Origin: Butyricicoccus sp.
GTDB taxonomy: Bacteria > Bacillota > Clostridia > Oscillospirales > Butyricicoccaceae
Assembly: GCA_017886875.1 (NCBI GenBank)
Contig: JAGHIZ010000079.1
Location: forward strand, 1 to 39,771
Direction of reading: 5' to 3'
DNA: 39,771 nt
Shown: positions 16,785 through 25,359 of the stretch, piece by piece
Layout of the letters: each line of letters begins with the position of its first letter
Position numbering within the stretch: the stretch's first letter is position 1
The notes under the pieces: model-generated
The model's input: the letters and a program-made list of their open reading frames with translations, nothing else
Database searches by the model: none
Told to the model about the DNA's origin: nothing
Position numbers and translations under genes: made by a program

Positions 16785-17441
16785 ATGAATAAAATATTGC
16801 TTTTAGAAGATGATATAACGCTGGGAAATGGTATTAAAATGGTACTCAAAAATGAACAAGTAACTCTTGTGAATACATTAAAAGATGCCAGAGAAATATT
16901 AAAAAATAATGAGTTTGATTTGCTTATATTAGATATAAATTTACCAGATGGAAGTGGTTTAGATTTAATGAAGGAGCAGAAAAACTTAAATTCTGAAACT
17001 CCTATAATATTACTCACAGCTAATGATATGGAAATAGATATTGTATCTGGTTTAGAATTGGGAGCAGATGACTATATAACAAAACCATTTTCACTTGCAA
17101 TTTTTCGTGCTAGAGTTAATAATCAGCTTCGTAGAAAAAAGATAAATATAAATAAAGTATTTGAAATAGATGATTATTATTTTGATTTTGACAATATGAT
17201 ATATAGAAAAAATCAAAAAATTATTGAGCTTAGTAAAACAGAGCAAAAACTTTTAAGATTAATTGTGGAAAATAGAGGTCATACATTAACCAGAGAATTA
17301 TTAGTTGATAAAATATGGGGCAGTAAATATGTTGATGAAAACGCACTAACAGTTACAATAAAGCGTCTTAGAGGAAAACTTGAAGATAATAAATATCTAA
17401 AAACAGTTTATGGTATAGGATATACATGGGCGGTGAAATAA
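16785..17441 (+). CDS. OmpR/PhoB-family response regulator
   Basis: A 218-residue regulator. The receiver domain (about 1-115) has EDD at 8-10, phosphoacceptor Asp50 in LLILDINLPDGSG, and LLTAND and TKPF for the switch Thr and Lys. A winged-helix DNA-binding domain (about 125-216) includes LSKTEQKLLRLI and TVTIKRLRGKLE. The start directly follows the stop of the GHKL kinase gene. It is probably paired with the HisKA kinase that follows. Direct repeats ACTGTTATATT/ACTGACATATT (18338 and 18360) ahead of the downstream ABC operon are a likely target. Confidence 0.9.
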   Translation: MNKILLLEDDITLGNGIKMVLKNEQVTLVNTLKDAREILKNNEFDLLILDINLPDGSGLDLMKEQKNLNSETPIILLTANDMEIDIVSGLELGADDYITKPFSLAIFRARVNNQLRRKKININKVFEIDDYYFDFDNMIYRKNQKIIELSKTEQKLLRLIVENRGHTLTRELLVDKIWGSKYVDENALTVTIKRLRGKLEDNKYLKTVYGIGYTWAVK

Positions 17442-17442
17442 A

Positions 17443-18327
17443 GTGCAAAATATTTTAATTATTGTACTGGTTATTTTACTTTGTTTAAGTGTTTTTTGTA
17501 TTATATATCAAAGGTATAAGATATCAAAACAGTTAAAAAGATTGAATGAAATGCTACAATGTGCAATAAATGATAATTTTTCAGATAAGATTTTCGATGA
17601 AACTATGCTTTCTGCGATTGAAGCTAAGTTTGCAACTTATTTATTATCTGCAAATACTTCAAAACAAAAGTTAAAAAGCGAAAAGGATAATATAAAATCG
17701 CTTATAAGTGATATTTCTCATCAGACTAAAACACCACTTGCAAATATAAAATTATATTCTGAAATTTTAAATGAACAAGAATTAGACAAACAAGGAAAAA
17801 TATGTGTAAATGCTCTAAATGTACAGACAGAAAAGTTACAATCTTTGATACAAGCACTTGTAAAAATTTCAAGACTTGAAGCGGGAATAATATCATTACA
17901 CCCAAAAACAGCTAATATAAATGGTTTAATATCAAGAGCTGTACAGCAGTATAAATATGCAAATATAGAAAATAAAGCATATGATTTAAATGCTTTATGT
18001 GATGAAAAATGGACAGAAGAAGCGGTTTGCAATCTTATAGATAATGCTGTTAAATATTCAAAAGATGGCGGAAAAATATTGATAACAGTGTCTAGTTATG
18101 AAATGTTTTGTTCAATAAATATAAAAGATAGTGCAAAACCAATTCCTGAAAGCGAGCAAAGTAAAATTTTTACAAGATTTTATAGAAGTCATGATGCTTA
18201 TGAAAAACAAGGTTTAGGAATAGGGCTTTTTATAACTCGTCAAATTATGAACGAACAGGGCGGATATGTTAAAGTTAAAGCAACTGAAGAAGGTAATATT
18301 TTCTCTTTATTTTTGCCTAAATATTAA
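17443..18327 (+). CDS. HisKA-type sensor histidine kinase with single membrane helix
   Basis: A 294-residue kinase starting with GTG one base after the preceding stop. It has one N-terminal membrane helix (about 4-22), no extracytoplasmic sensing domain, a HisKA box SHQTKTPLANIK (His93), an N box DNAVKYSKDGG and a G box GLGIGLFITRQIM. Such intramembrane-sensing kinases often receive their signal from a partner ABC transporter, as BceS does from BceAB. That, plus the transporter gene immediately downstream, suggests flux sensing of a peptide antibiotic, which is an inference. Confidence 0.85.
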   Translation: MQNILIIVLVILLCLSVFCIIYQRYKISKQLKRLNEMLQCAINDNFSDKIFDETMLSAIEAKFATYLLSANTSKQKLKSEKDNIKSLISDISHQTKTPLANIKLYSEILNEQELDKQGKICVNALNVQTEKLQSLIQALVKISRLEAGIISLHPKTANINGLISRAVQQYKYANIENKAYDLNALCDEKWTEEAVCNLIDNAVKYSKDGGKILITVSSYEMFCSINIKDSAKPIPESEQSKIFTRFYRSHDAYEKQGLGIGLFITRQIMNEQGGYVKVKATEEGNIFSLFLPKY

Positions 18328-18337
18328 ATATAACAAA

Positions 18338-18383
18338 ACTGTTATATTCTGGACAGTACACTGACATATTGTTTTGATACAAT
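18338..18383 (+). promoter_or_regulatory. Promoter with OmpR-type direct repeats ahead of the third ABC operon
   Basis: ACTGTTATATT (18338-18348) and ACTGACATATT (18360-18370) are 22 bases apart. A TACAAT -10 is at 18378-18383 with no good -35, which fits a promoter that needs an activator, most likely the OmpR-type regulator of 16785-17441. Confidence 0.55.
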
Positions 18384-18419
18384 CTGTGTTGTAGAAATAC
18401 ATCACAGATTTTTATTTTT
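18381..18419 (+). terminator. Terminator of the two-component operon, overlapping the next promoter
   Basis: AATCTGTG (18381-18388) pairs with CACAGATT (18403-18410) across a 14-base loop and is followed by TTTATTTTT. The left arm overlaps the -10 of the downstream promoter, so RNA started there (about 18390) lacks the left arm and escapes termination. Confidence 0.65.
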
Positions 18420-18435
18420 GGAGAGTGATTAAAAT

Positions 18436-19116
18436 ATGAAAATTCTTGAAACACAAAATCTTAAAAAGATATATGGAACAGGTGAAACTGCTGTTCATGC
18501 ATTAGATGGTGTAAATCTTGTAGTTGAAAATGGTGAATTTGTTTCAATAGTTGGCACATCAGGCTCTGGAAAATCAACACTTCTTCATATGCTTGGAGGT
18601 CTTGACCGTCCAACAGAAGGCAAAGTTATAGTTGATGGAAATGATATTTTTAAACTTAAAGACGAGGCTCTTACTATCTTTAGAAGAAGGAAAATAGGCT
18701 TTGTTTTTCAAAGTTATAACTTAGTGCCTGTGCTTAGCGTTTATGAAAATATAGTTCTTCCAATACAGCTAGATGGCTCAAAAATTGATGAAGATTATAT
18801 AAATGAAGTTATAGAAACATTAGGGTTGTCCTCAAAACTGCAAAATCTACCAAATCAGCTTTCTGGTGGTCAACAGCAAAGAGTTGCCATTGCAAGAGCG
18901 ATTGCATCAAAACCTGCTATAATTCTTGCAGATGAACCAACAGGAAACTTGGATTCTAAAACCAGTCAAGATGTTTTAAGCCTTTTAAAAATAACAAGTC
19001 AAAAATTTTCGCAGACAATAGTTATGATTACACATAATGAAGAAATAGCACAACTTGCTGATAGAATTATAAGGATTGAAGATGGTTTAATTGTAGGTGG
19101 TGAAAATAATGATTAA
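18436..19116 (+). CDS. ABC transporter ATP-binding protein (MacB/LolD type)
   Basis: A 226-residue ATPase: Walker A GTSGSGKST, Q-loop FVFQSYNLV, signature LSGGQQQRVA, Walker B IILADEPTGNLDS, H-loop ITHN. A GGAGAG site precedes the ATG at 18436. It overlaps the start of the permease gene, so the two form a coupled transporter unit placed directly after the OmpR/HisKA pair that probably controls it. Confidence 0.92.
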   Translation: MKILETQNLKKIYGTGETAVHALDGVNLVVENGEFVSIVGTSGSGKSTLLHMLGGLDRPTEGKVIVDGNDIFKLKDEALTIFRRRKIGFVFQSYNLVPVLSVYENIVLPIQLDGSKIDEDYINEVIETLGLSSKLQNLPNQLSGGQQQRVAIARAIASKPAIILADEPTGNLDSKTSQDVLSLLKITSQKFSQTIVMITHNEEIAQLADRIIRIEDGLIVGGENND

Positions 19117-21745
19117 AGTTAAGAATAAAAAAATTAAATCTTTTCTTTCAAGAAAAACATTGTTTGCAAATAAAAATAGAAATATTATAGCAATATCAGC
19201 TATTATTCTTACAACACTTTTGTTTACATCTCTTTTCACAATAGCTATATCAATAAATGATGGCTTTCAGCAGAACAATTTTAGACAAGCAGGAGGTTTT
19301 GCACATGGCACATTTAAATATTTAACTAAAGAACAATATGGGCAGTTAAAAGATGACACACTTATAAAAGAATATGGAGTTAGAAGATTTTTAGGAATGC
19401 CAACAGATGAACCTTTTAATAAATCTCATGTAGAAGTTGGTTATTCAGATGCAAATTATGCACACTGGACATATTGTGACCCAATAGAAGGTACTTTACC
19501 AAAAGAAAATACAAATGAGGCTGCAACAGATACAAAGGTGCTTGAACTTTTAGGCGTAAAACCAGAATTAGGTACAGAATTTACAGTTACATTTTATGTT
19601 GATAAGAAAAAAACAACTCAAACATTTACTCTTTGCGGCTTTTGGGAATATGATAGTGCGGTAGTAGCAAATAATATACTTATACCAGAAAGCAGAGTTA
19701 ATTCTATTTTAAATGAATTAGATGTTCAGCCATCAGAACAATCTGGAAGCTGGAACTTAAATGTTATGTTTAAAAATAGCTTTAATATAGAAAGTAAAAT
19801 AAATAAAATATTAGAAAATCATGGCTATCAAAATGAACAAAAAGATGATAATTATATAGCTATAGGCGTAAACTGGGGATATTCAGCATCGCAGCTTTAT
19901 CAAAATATGGATACAACCACCATTTTAGCTATATTATCAGCATTAATAATTATAATTTTTACAGGTTATCTTATTATATATAATGTTTTTCAAATTTCTG
20001 TTTCAAATGATATAAAATTTTACGGTCTATTAAAAACAATAGGAACAACACCAAAACAACTTAAAATTATTATACGAAAGCAAGCTATTATGTTATCTTG
20101 TGTTGGTGTTCCAATAGGGTTGTTGTTAGGCTGGTTTGTAGGTGGTAAATTGACACCAGTTATATCAAATCAACTTGATGGAATTGTAACAGTTATATCT
20201 ATAAATCCAATTATTTTTATTGTATCTGCACTTTTTTCAATATTTACTGTCCTTATATCTTGTCATAAACCAGAAAAAATAGCGGCAAAAGTTTCTGCTA
20301 TTGAGGCTGTGCGTTATACAGATGCAGCAAATACAAAGCAAAAAGGAAAAAGAAAATCTCAAAAAGCTTCTATTTTATCAATGGCAAAAGCAAATGTTGG
20401 TAGAAACAAAATAAAAACAGTTGTAACAGTTTTATCGTTGTCGCTTTCTGTTGTTTTGCTTACCATAACCATTATATTTACTAAAGGTTTTGATATGGAT
20501 AAATATCTAAGACGAATGGCAGTTGATTTTCAAATCGCTAATGCAGGATATTTTCAAACTGGCGGAGAGATTTTTAATAAGGATATGGAACTTAGCGAAA
20601 ATGTAATAGAGCAAATGAAAATATTTGACGGTATAAAAGGTGGAATAACATACGGAAAAGTATCCGCAGCACAGGAATTTGTAACTGAAGAATATTACCG
20701 CAATAGTTTACTTTCTCATTACAATACAGAAGAACAAATGGATAGTATAATTTCATTTATGGAAAAAGATAAGAATAATATGCTTGTAGCAAACGTACAA
20801 CTCTATGGCATGGAAGATTTTATACTTGATAAATTAACTGTCCATGAAGGAGATATTTCCAAAATAAAAGAGCCAAATAGCAAATATATTGCCGCAGTAT
20901 ATTCAGACGATGATTATGGTGAAATCATTAAAGAAAGCCAATGGGCAAAACTTGGAGATACTGTAAAGATTAGATATGTGGATAAATTTGAATATTTTAA
21001 TCCAAACACAGGGGAGGTTTATTCACAAGATGAAGATTTTTCTGATTTGCCTTTTTCTTCTCGTGCAGTAGAATACCATGAAGAAGAATACATAGTTGCA
21101 GCTATTGTTACAATTCCATCATCTCTTAGTTATAGATACTATGGAAGTGATGAGTTTATTCTAAATTCTCAAACATTCATTAACGATACTGGTACAGATA
21201 GTGTTATGTATTATGCTTTTGATGTAGATGAAAACAAACAACAAATAAAGGATTTTCTTGAAAGTTATACAACAGAGATAAATTCTAGTCTTGATTATGA
21301 AAGTAAAGATACATATGCTGCTCAGTTTTCAGGTTTTAGAAATATGTTTTTAATACTTGGTATATCCATTAGTGCAGTTGTTGCAATTATAGGTATACTT
21401 AATTTTTTTAATGCAATACTTACAGGAATTTGTGTAAGACAACGTGAATTTGCAGTTTTACAATCTATTGGTATGACAGGTAAACAACTTAAAAAAATGC
21501 TGGTATTTGAAGGTTTATGGTATGCCTTGACTTGTGCTATATTTTCACTTATTTTAGCTCTTGTTTTAAGTCCTATCATAGGAAACATGTTTGAAAATAT
21601 ATTTTGGTTTTTTACATATAAATTTTCAATAATACCTGTTTTATTATTATCAATAATATTTGCGTTTTTAGGTATTATACTGCCGCTTATAACCTATAAA
21701 TTCACAGTAAAGCATTCAATAGTAGAACGATTAAGAGCTGAATAA
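19109..21745 (+). CDS. Large FtsX-like ABC transporter permease
   Basis: An 878-residue permease with two repeats of the FtsX layout: one helix at about 25-48, an extracytoplasmic domain, helices at about 265-390, then a second helix at about 430-455, a large extracytoplasmic domain (about 460-735) and three C-terminal helices. Segments LKTIGTTPKQLKIIIRKQ and LQSIGMTGKQLKKMLVFEG are the two coupling regions. This single-chain duplicated permease is typical of clostridial antimicrobial-peptide or lipoprotein exporters. The ATG at 19109 overlaps the ATPase stop by 8 bases; an upstream in-frame start at 19097 is less likely. A strong terminator follows. Confidence 0.88.
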   Translation: MIKVKNKKIKSFLSRKTLFANKNRNIIAISAIILTTLLFTSLFTIAISINDGFQQNNFRQAGGFAHGTFKYLTKEQYGQLKDDTLIKEYGVRRFLGMPTDEPFNKSHVEVGYSDANYAHWTYCDPIEGTLPKENTNEAATDTKVLELLGVKPELGTEFTVTFYVDKKKTTQTFTLCGFWEYDSAVVANNILIPESRVNSILNELDVQPSEQSGSWNLNVMFKNSFNIESKINKILENHGYQNEQKDDNYIAIGVNWGYSASQLYQNMDTTTILAILSALIIIIFTGYLIIYNVFQISVSNDIKFYGLLKTIGTTPKQLKIIIRKQAIMLSCVGVPIGLLLGWFVGGKLTPVISNQLDGIVTVISINPIIFIVSALFSIFTVLISCHKPEKIAAKVSAIEAVRYTDAANTKQKGKRKSQKASILSMAKANVGRNKIKTVVTVLSLSLSVVLLTITIIFTKGFDMDKYLRRMAVDFQIANAGYFQTGGEIFNKDMELSENVIEQMKIFDGIKGGITYGKVSAAQEFVTEEYYRNSLLSHYNTEEQMDSIISFMEKDKNNMLVANVQLYGMEDFILDKLTVHEGDISKIKEPNSKYIAAVYSDDDYGEIIKESQWAKLGDTVKIRYVDKFEYFNPNTGEVYSQDEDFSDLPFSSRAVEYHEEEYIVAAIVTIPSSLSYRYYGSDEFILNSQTFINDTGTDSVMYYAFDVDENKQQIKDFLESYTTEINSSLDYESKDTYAAQFSGFRNMFLILGISISAVVAIIGILNFFNAILTGICVRQREFAVLQSIGMTGKQLKKMLVFEGLWYALTCAIFSLILALVLSPIIGNMFENIFWFFTYKFSIIPVLLLSIIFAFLGIILPLITYKFTVKHSIVERLRAE

Positions 21746-21823
21746 TATGCTTGATAAATTTAAAATATAAGTAATTAATACATGTTAAAAATTTTAGTTT
21801 AATTTAGTATTAAAGCAAAAATA

Positions 21824-21862
21824 AAACTGATTTCGTTTTAAAAACGAAATCAGTTTGTTTTT
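21824..21862. terminator. Bidirectional terminator between convergent genes
   Basis: A 15-bp stem, AAACTGATTTCGTTT with AAACGAAATCAGTTT, has a 3-base loop; GTTTTT follows on the plus strand and TATTTTTGC on the minus strand. It separates the permease from the cheY-like gene. Confidence 0.88.
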
Positions 21863-22226
21863 ACTCAGAAAAAATATTGTTCATAGACTTTAAAACTTGT
21901 TCACGATTAAATGGTTTATATATAAATCCTTTTGCACCTATTTGTTTTGCTTCAGTTATGGTGTCATCATAAGCAAGTGATGAAATCATAAGTATGTTTG
22001 CATCAGGGTGTGATTGTAGAATTTGACGAGCAGCTTCTAATCCATCAATACCAGGCATAAGAATGTCCATTGTAACAATATCAGGATTAACTGAATTGTA
22101 TTGTTCTATAGCTTCTTCACCATTTTGACAACATGTGACAATCTCATATTCAGAATTTGATAATACTTGTTGAAGCTGAAACTGTACAACTCGAGAATCA
22201 TCTACAATCATAACTTTTTTTGACAT
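21861..22226 (-). CDS. CheY-like single-domain response regulator
   Basis: A 121-residue receiver-only protein. It has VDDS (8-11), phosphoacceptor Asp54 in VTMDILMPG, the switch Ser-Ser in MISSLAY and the Lys of IYKPF. The absence of an output domain and its position after a CheX-like phosphatase and a FapA-like protein suggest it signals to the flagellar motor or another protein target. The start at 22226 follows AGGAG by 7 bases; an in-frame ATG at 22280 lies inside the previous gene. Last gene of the three-gene operon. Confidence 0.88.
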   Translation of the reverse strand: MSKKVMIVDDSRVVQFQLQQVLSNSEYEIVTCCQNGEEAIEQYNSVNPDIVTMDILMPGIDGLEAARQILQSHPDANILMISSLAYDDTITEAKQIGAKGFIYKPFNREQVLKSMNNIFSE

Positions 22227-22263
22227 AATATAACTCCTTTTTAAATTATGAATTTGATTTATA

Positions 22264-22740
22264 TTATTTTTTATTATCATTTAGTAAAACTGAAAATTCA
22301 AGAATTAGCAAAATACCTTCATTATAATTGTTTACATAATATAGCTCGCAGCAGTATTGTGTATGTTCATTTAAAATATGACTTCCATTTTGAAAAACTG
22401 GAATGTCAAATTTAGTAGGTTTATGGACAAGAGAAAATACTTTATTAACTAATCGTCCACAAATTACATTTAAGTATTCTATAGATGCATCTTCAATATC
22501 TTGTTTAGAAACATTTTCATTTTGAAAAATTTCTTGTGTTAATCGAAGAAGAAATGATTTATCCGCCAATAATGAAAGAGTCGCTTTACAATTACCTTGA
22601 AAAGATGTATTTATGGTGCAAACATCTTGAGAAAGAGAACCAACATCACTTTTGATTTTAATATTTGCCATTTGCTCAGTGGTATTAAACATTATGCCAT
22701 TTAAAATTTCTTGCATTTCTTTATCACTCAATGAATTCAA
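22264..22740 (-). CDS. CheX-like chemotaxis phosphatase
   Basis: A 158-residue protein of the CheC/CheX/FliY phosphatase family. The segment IEYLNVICGRLVNKVF carries the E-x-x-N pair (Glu88, Asn91) that positions water for dephosphorylation of CheY~P, and only one such helix is present, as in CheX. It would act on the CheY-like protein encoded next, which starts 37 bases after its stop. The preceding gene encodes a FapA-like protein. Confidence 0.75.
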   Translation of the reverse strand: MNSLSDKEMQEILNGIMFNTTEQMANIKIKSDVGSLSQDVCTINTSFQGNCKATLSLLADKSFLLRLTQEIFQNENVSKQDIEDASIEYLNVICGRLVNKVFSLVHKPTKFDIPVFQNGSHILNEHTQYCCELYYVNNYNEGILLILEFSVLLNDNKK

Positions 22741-22759
22741 GATAAATCACCTCTAATTA

Positions 22760-24493
22760 TTAAATGAAATTTATTTTTCCATCGTCTCTTAAACCTATCG
22801 TACAGTTAGTTTTTTCATCTTCTATATTAAATGACATTTTATCTATTGTGATAATTGCACCAGAATATATTTTTTCACAAGTGAGTGTACATGAGTTATC
22901 TAAACACATACTTTCAACATACTTATCAAATTCCTTTTGAATTTTATCTAGCTTCATTTTTGCTACACATTGACTAAGGCGAAGTTTAGCCAAAGTTTCG
23001 TCATTAGTGGGGGACTTTGGTCTGGCGGAGACTATCTGTATTTTTTTGGTGATTTCATTTAATTCAGTTTGTATATTTTCTATATCTACCTCATCACAAG
23101 GAATACCACCTAAGATGATATTTATTTGTTGTTCTGCTTTAGAACCAACTACTTTAGCTGAAATTTCTTTAGAACTACGAATTGTACCACAAGTAATTAC
23201 ACCTAATCCAGTTCGTGCTGTTACTGTACCATTGCTATAAATATTGAAATCAATTATACAATCTGCTTGCACAACATCTTGAGCGTAAGCAGTACAATGT
23301 TCAAGATATTTAGCATATATACCTTTATGTGCTCGAATAGTGGCATTATGCTGTCCTTGAACACCGCCTAAAGCTATAATATTCTCACCAGCCTCTATAT
23401 TACATGCTTCAACAACACCATCAACTTGAACATCACCAGTTGCACGTATTGTAACACCAACACAAGCATCACCATGTATATGTATATCGCCTAAAAAATT
23501 AATATCATGTTGTTCATCACTTGATTTGATACCATTAAAAATTTCTAAAATTGGTTTAACTTGAAAATTTCCGCCAGAATAATCGACATTTCCTGTTTTT
23601 TCTGCAATAAGATATCGTCCATCTTTTGATAATCCTGTATTACGACCTTTTGGAATGTTTGCAGCCTGTCCATCTTTAGGAGGAGGGAGAAGTAAATCTC
23701 TTGTGACAGTTATTCCTGATATACCCAATGTTGGAGGAATAATTTCACATATCACACCACCTTTTTGAATTTTTCTATTTAAATTAAGTCGTGCATAATC
23801 AACATGACTTAGTTCTGCTTTCTCCATATGAGTATAAACGTCACGAGAGTATAATTCTACAATATGACCGTCTTCACCATCAACAGGAGGTTTGCCACAG
23901 GCTATTAAAAATAAACAAAAGTATCGTTTTTTATCATTTGGCAGTGAATAGAGAAGGTCAAAATCAATGCCAAAGCTAACACCACGGTCTATAAGAATTT
24001 GAAGAATTTGAGAACTAATCAATGTTTTACCTTTTCCAATAGGAGGAAAAATTGATATCCATGCAAGCATTTTATCACTAGATACATGTATAAATATTTC
24101 TTCATCTAAGTCTTGCAAACTTTGTTGAGTTTTATCTAGGAAAGCATGGTTTATTCTTCTTGTAGAAAATATGTGTAGCATTTTTAAAATTTTTTCTGCT
24201 TCAGATTTGTTGTTGTAAATAGAAGCAATTTCAAAATTTTTAGGGCTTGATAGCATATTTACAAGAAATGAATTTTGGTTTTTAATGTTATTATATAATG
24301 TATAAATGATATTTAATGGGTGCTCAGAAGGAACAACAATACTAGATATAGTTTGTGTTAAACTATCTGTATTTTTTTTATCATCAGTTATGTTATCAGT
24401 TTTAAGTTGGTTAGAATTGTCTGAAGAATTTGGGACATTTTGCAAATTATCATTTTTATTATTTCTTGAAAATAGTTTTTCCCATCTAGCCAT
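22760..24493 (-). CDS. FapA-like (DUF342) polymer-forming protein
   Basis: A 577-residue DUF342 protein. After a low-complexity Asn/Asp-rich start (about 8-50) comes a mixed domain, then a Gly-rich beta-helix region (about 230-450) with repeats such as GDIHIHGDACVGVTIRATGDVQVDGVVE, then a short coiled coil (about 465-520). FapA-type proteins have been linked to flagellar assembly and cell-surface functions; the biochemical role is unsettled. First gene of an operon with CheX- and CheY-like proteins, which suggests a link to motility or surface signalling. A GGGAAGGGA stretch precedes the ATG. Confidence 0.8.
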   Translation of the reverse strand: MARWEKLFSRNNKNDNLQNVPNSSDNSNQLKTDNITDDKKNTDSLTQTISSIVVPSEHPLNIIYTLYNNIKNQNSFLVNMLSSPKNFEIASIYNNKSEAEKILKMLHIFSTRRINHAFLDKTQQSLQDLDEEIFIHVSSDKMLAWISIFPPIGKGKTLISSQILQILIDRGVSFGIDFDLLYSLPNDKKRYFCLFLIACGKPPVDGEDGHIVELYSRDVYTHMEKAELSHVDYARLNLNRKIQKGGVICEIIPPTLGISGITVTRDLLLPPPKDGQAANIPKGRNTGLSKDGRYLIAEKTGNVDYSGGNFQVKPILEIFNGIKSSDEQHDINFLGDIHIHGDACVGVTIRATGDVQVDGVVEACNIEAGENIIALGGVQGQHNATIRAHKGIYAKYLEHCTAYAQDVVQADCIIDFNIYSNGTVTARTGLGVITCGTIRSSKEISAKVVGSKAEQQINIILGGIPCDEVDIENIQTELNEITKKIQIVSARPKSPTNDETLAKLRLSQCVAKMKLDKIQKEFDKYVESMCLDNSCTLTCEKIYSGAIITIDKMSFNIEDEKTNCTIGLRDDGKINFI

Positions 24494-24634
24494 TAATATC
24501 TCAGTCCCTTCCCACTTGAGATTTATAAAATTAATGTTATTTATGTTTTAATTATAAGAAAAAATAGTTAGAAATACAATAAATTTTTAAAATAATTTTA
24601 AAAAATTTTTATTATGAAAAAAATTTTTAAAAGT

Positions 24635-24724
24635 GTTGACATATGCTAACTAAGATGGTATAGTAAACACATCAGTTAGCTAGCGCTAACTGAATAAAAT
24701 ATCAAACAGTTAGCTTTAGTTAAC
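24635..24724 (+). promoter_or_regulatory. Promoter with three DtxR-type operators ahead of the DUF3793-flavodoxin operon
   Basis: TTGACA (24636-24641) and TATAGT (24659-24664) are separated by 17 bases. Three operator-like sites follow the pattern GTTAGC-N4-GCTAAC: GTTGAC-ATAT-GCTAAC (24635-24650) over the -35, a perfect GTTAGC-TAGC-GCTAAC (24675-24690, extending to 9-bp arms at 24672-24693) just after the start site, and GTTAGC-TTTA-GTTAAC (24709-24724) near the ribosome binding site. The same pattern precedes the DtxR-type gene at 1288-1325. This architecture fits tight metal-dependent repression. Confidence 0.7.
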
Positions 24725-24737
24725 GAAAGGAGGACAT

Positions 24738-25319
24738 ATGTTTAGTATTTCTCTTTTTGAGCAGGAGCTTGTACATCATTGTTCCCCTGCTTTTGCTAAA
24801 TTAAAACCTGCAAATCTAGTTTGTTTTCAAAAACAAAAGTTTCCAAACTTTAATGAAGATTATAAAAAATATAAAAAAGAGCTTAAAAAATTTGGAATAG
24901 AAATTGAGGAACTTTGTTCATGTGAAAAACGTCATCTTGTGCTTGTTTATCAAAAAGATGCATTGGAACATCAGTTAAAAAGACCAGAGATTTTAAAACA
25001 GCTAATACGCTATGGTTATCCAGATGGCAATTTAAACACACAGCTTAAAATTTTAAGTGAGCGTTTAGTTAAGACAAATGGTTTTCCTCATGAAATAGGA
25101 TTGTTTTTAGGTTATCCGCTTAGAGATGTGCTTGCATTTGAACATTACAAGGGTGAAGGTGCAAAACTTTGCGGTTACTGGAAAGTGTACTTTGATGTGG
25201 AAAATGCAAAGAAGACATTTGATATTTTTGATAAATGCAGAGATAAATTTGAAGAAAGACTGTTTGCAGGAAAAACATTAGCTCAGTTGCTGGAAATGCA
25301 ATTAATGCGTACAGCTTGA
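24738..25319 (+). CDS. DUF3793 family protein, probably iron-responsive
   Basis: A 193-residue cytosolic protein of DUF3793, a family found in Clostridia often near iron-uptake genes; its activity is unknown. Visible features are an N-terminal CSPAFAKLKPANLVCF, an internal CSCEKRHLVLVYQ, and a conserved-looking PHEIGLFLGYPLRDVLAFE. The ATG follows a perfect AGGAGG by 4 bases. It is co-transcribed with a flavodoxin 40 bases downstream, and the promoter carries three DtxR-type operators, so expression should rise when iron is scarce. A role in iron acquisition or iron sparing is inferred from regulation only. Confidence 0.8.
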   Translation: MFSISLFEQELVHHCSPAFAKLKPANLVCFQKQKFPNFNEDYKKYKKELKKFGIEIEELCSCEKRHLVLVYQKDALEHQLKRPEILKQLIRYGYPDGNLNTQLKILSERLVKTNGFPHEIGLFLGYPLRDVLAFEHYKGEGAKLCGYWKVYFDVENAKKTFDIFDKCRDKFEERLFAGKTLAQLLEMQLMRTA

Positions 25320-25359
25320 GAATATAAAATTATAACTCTTAATTTGGAGGTAAGATATT

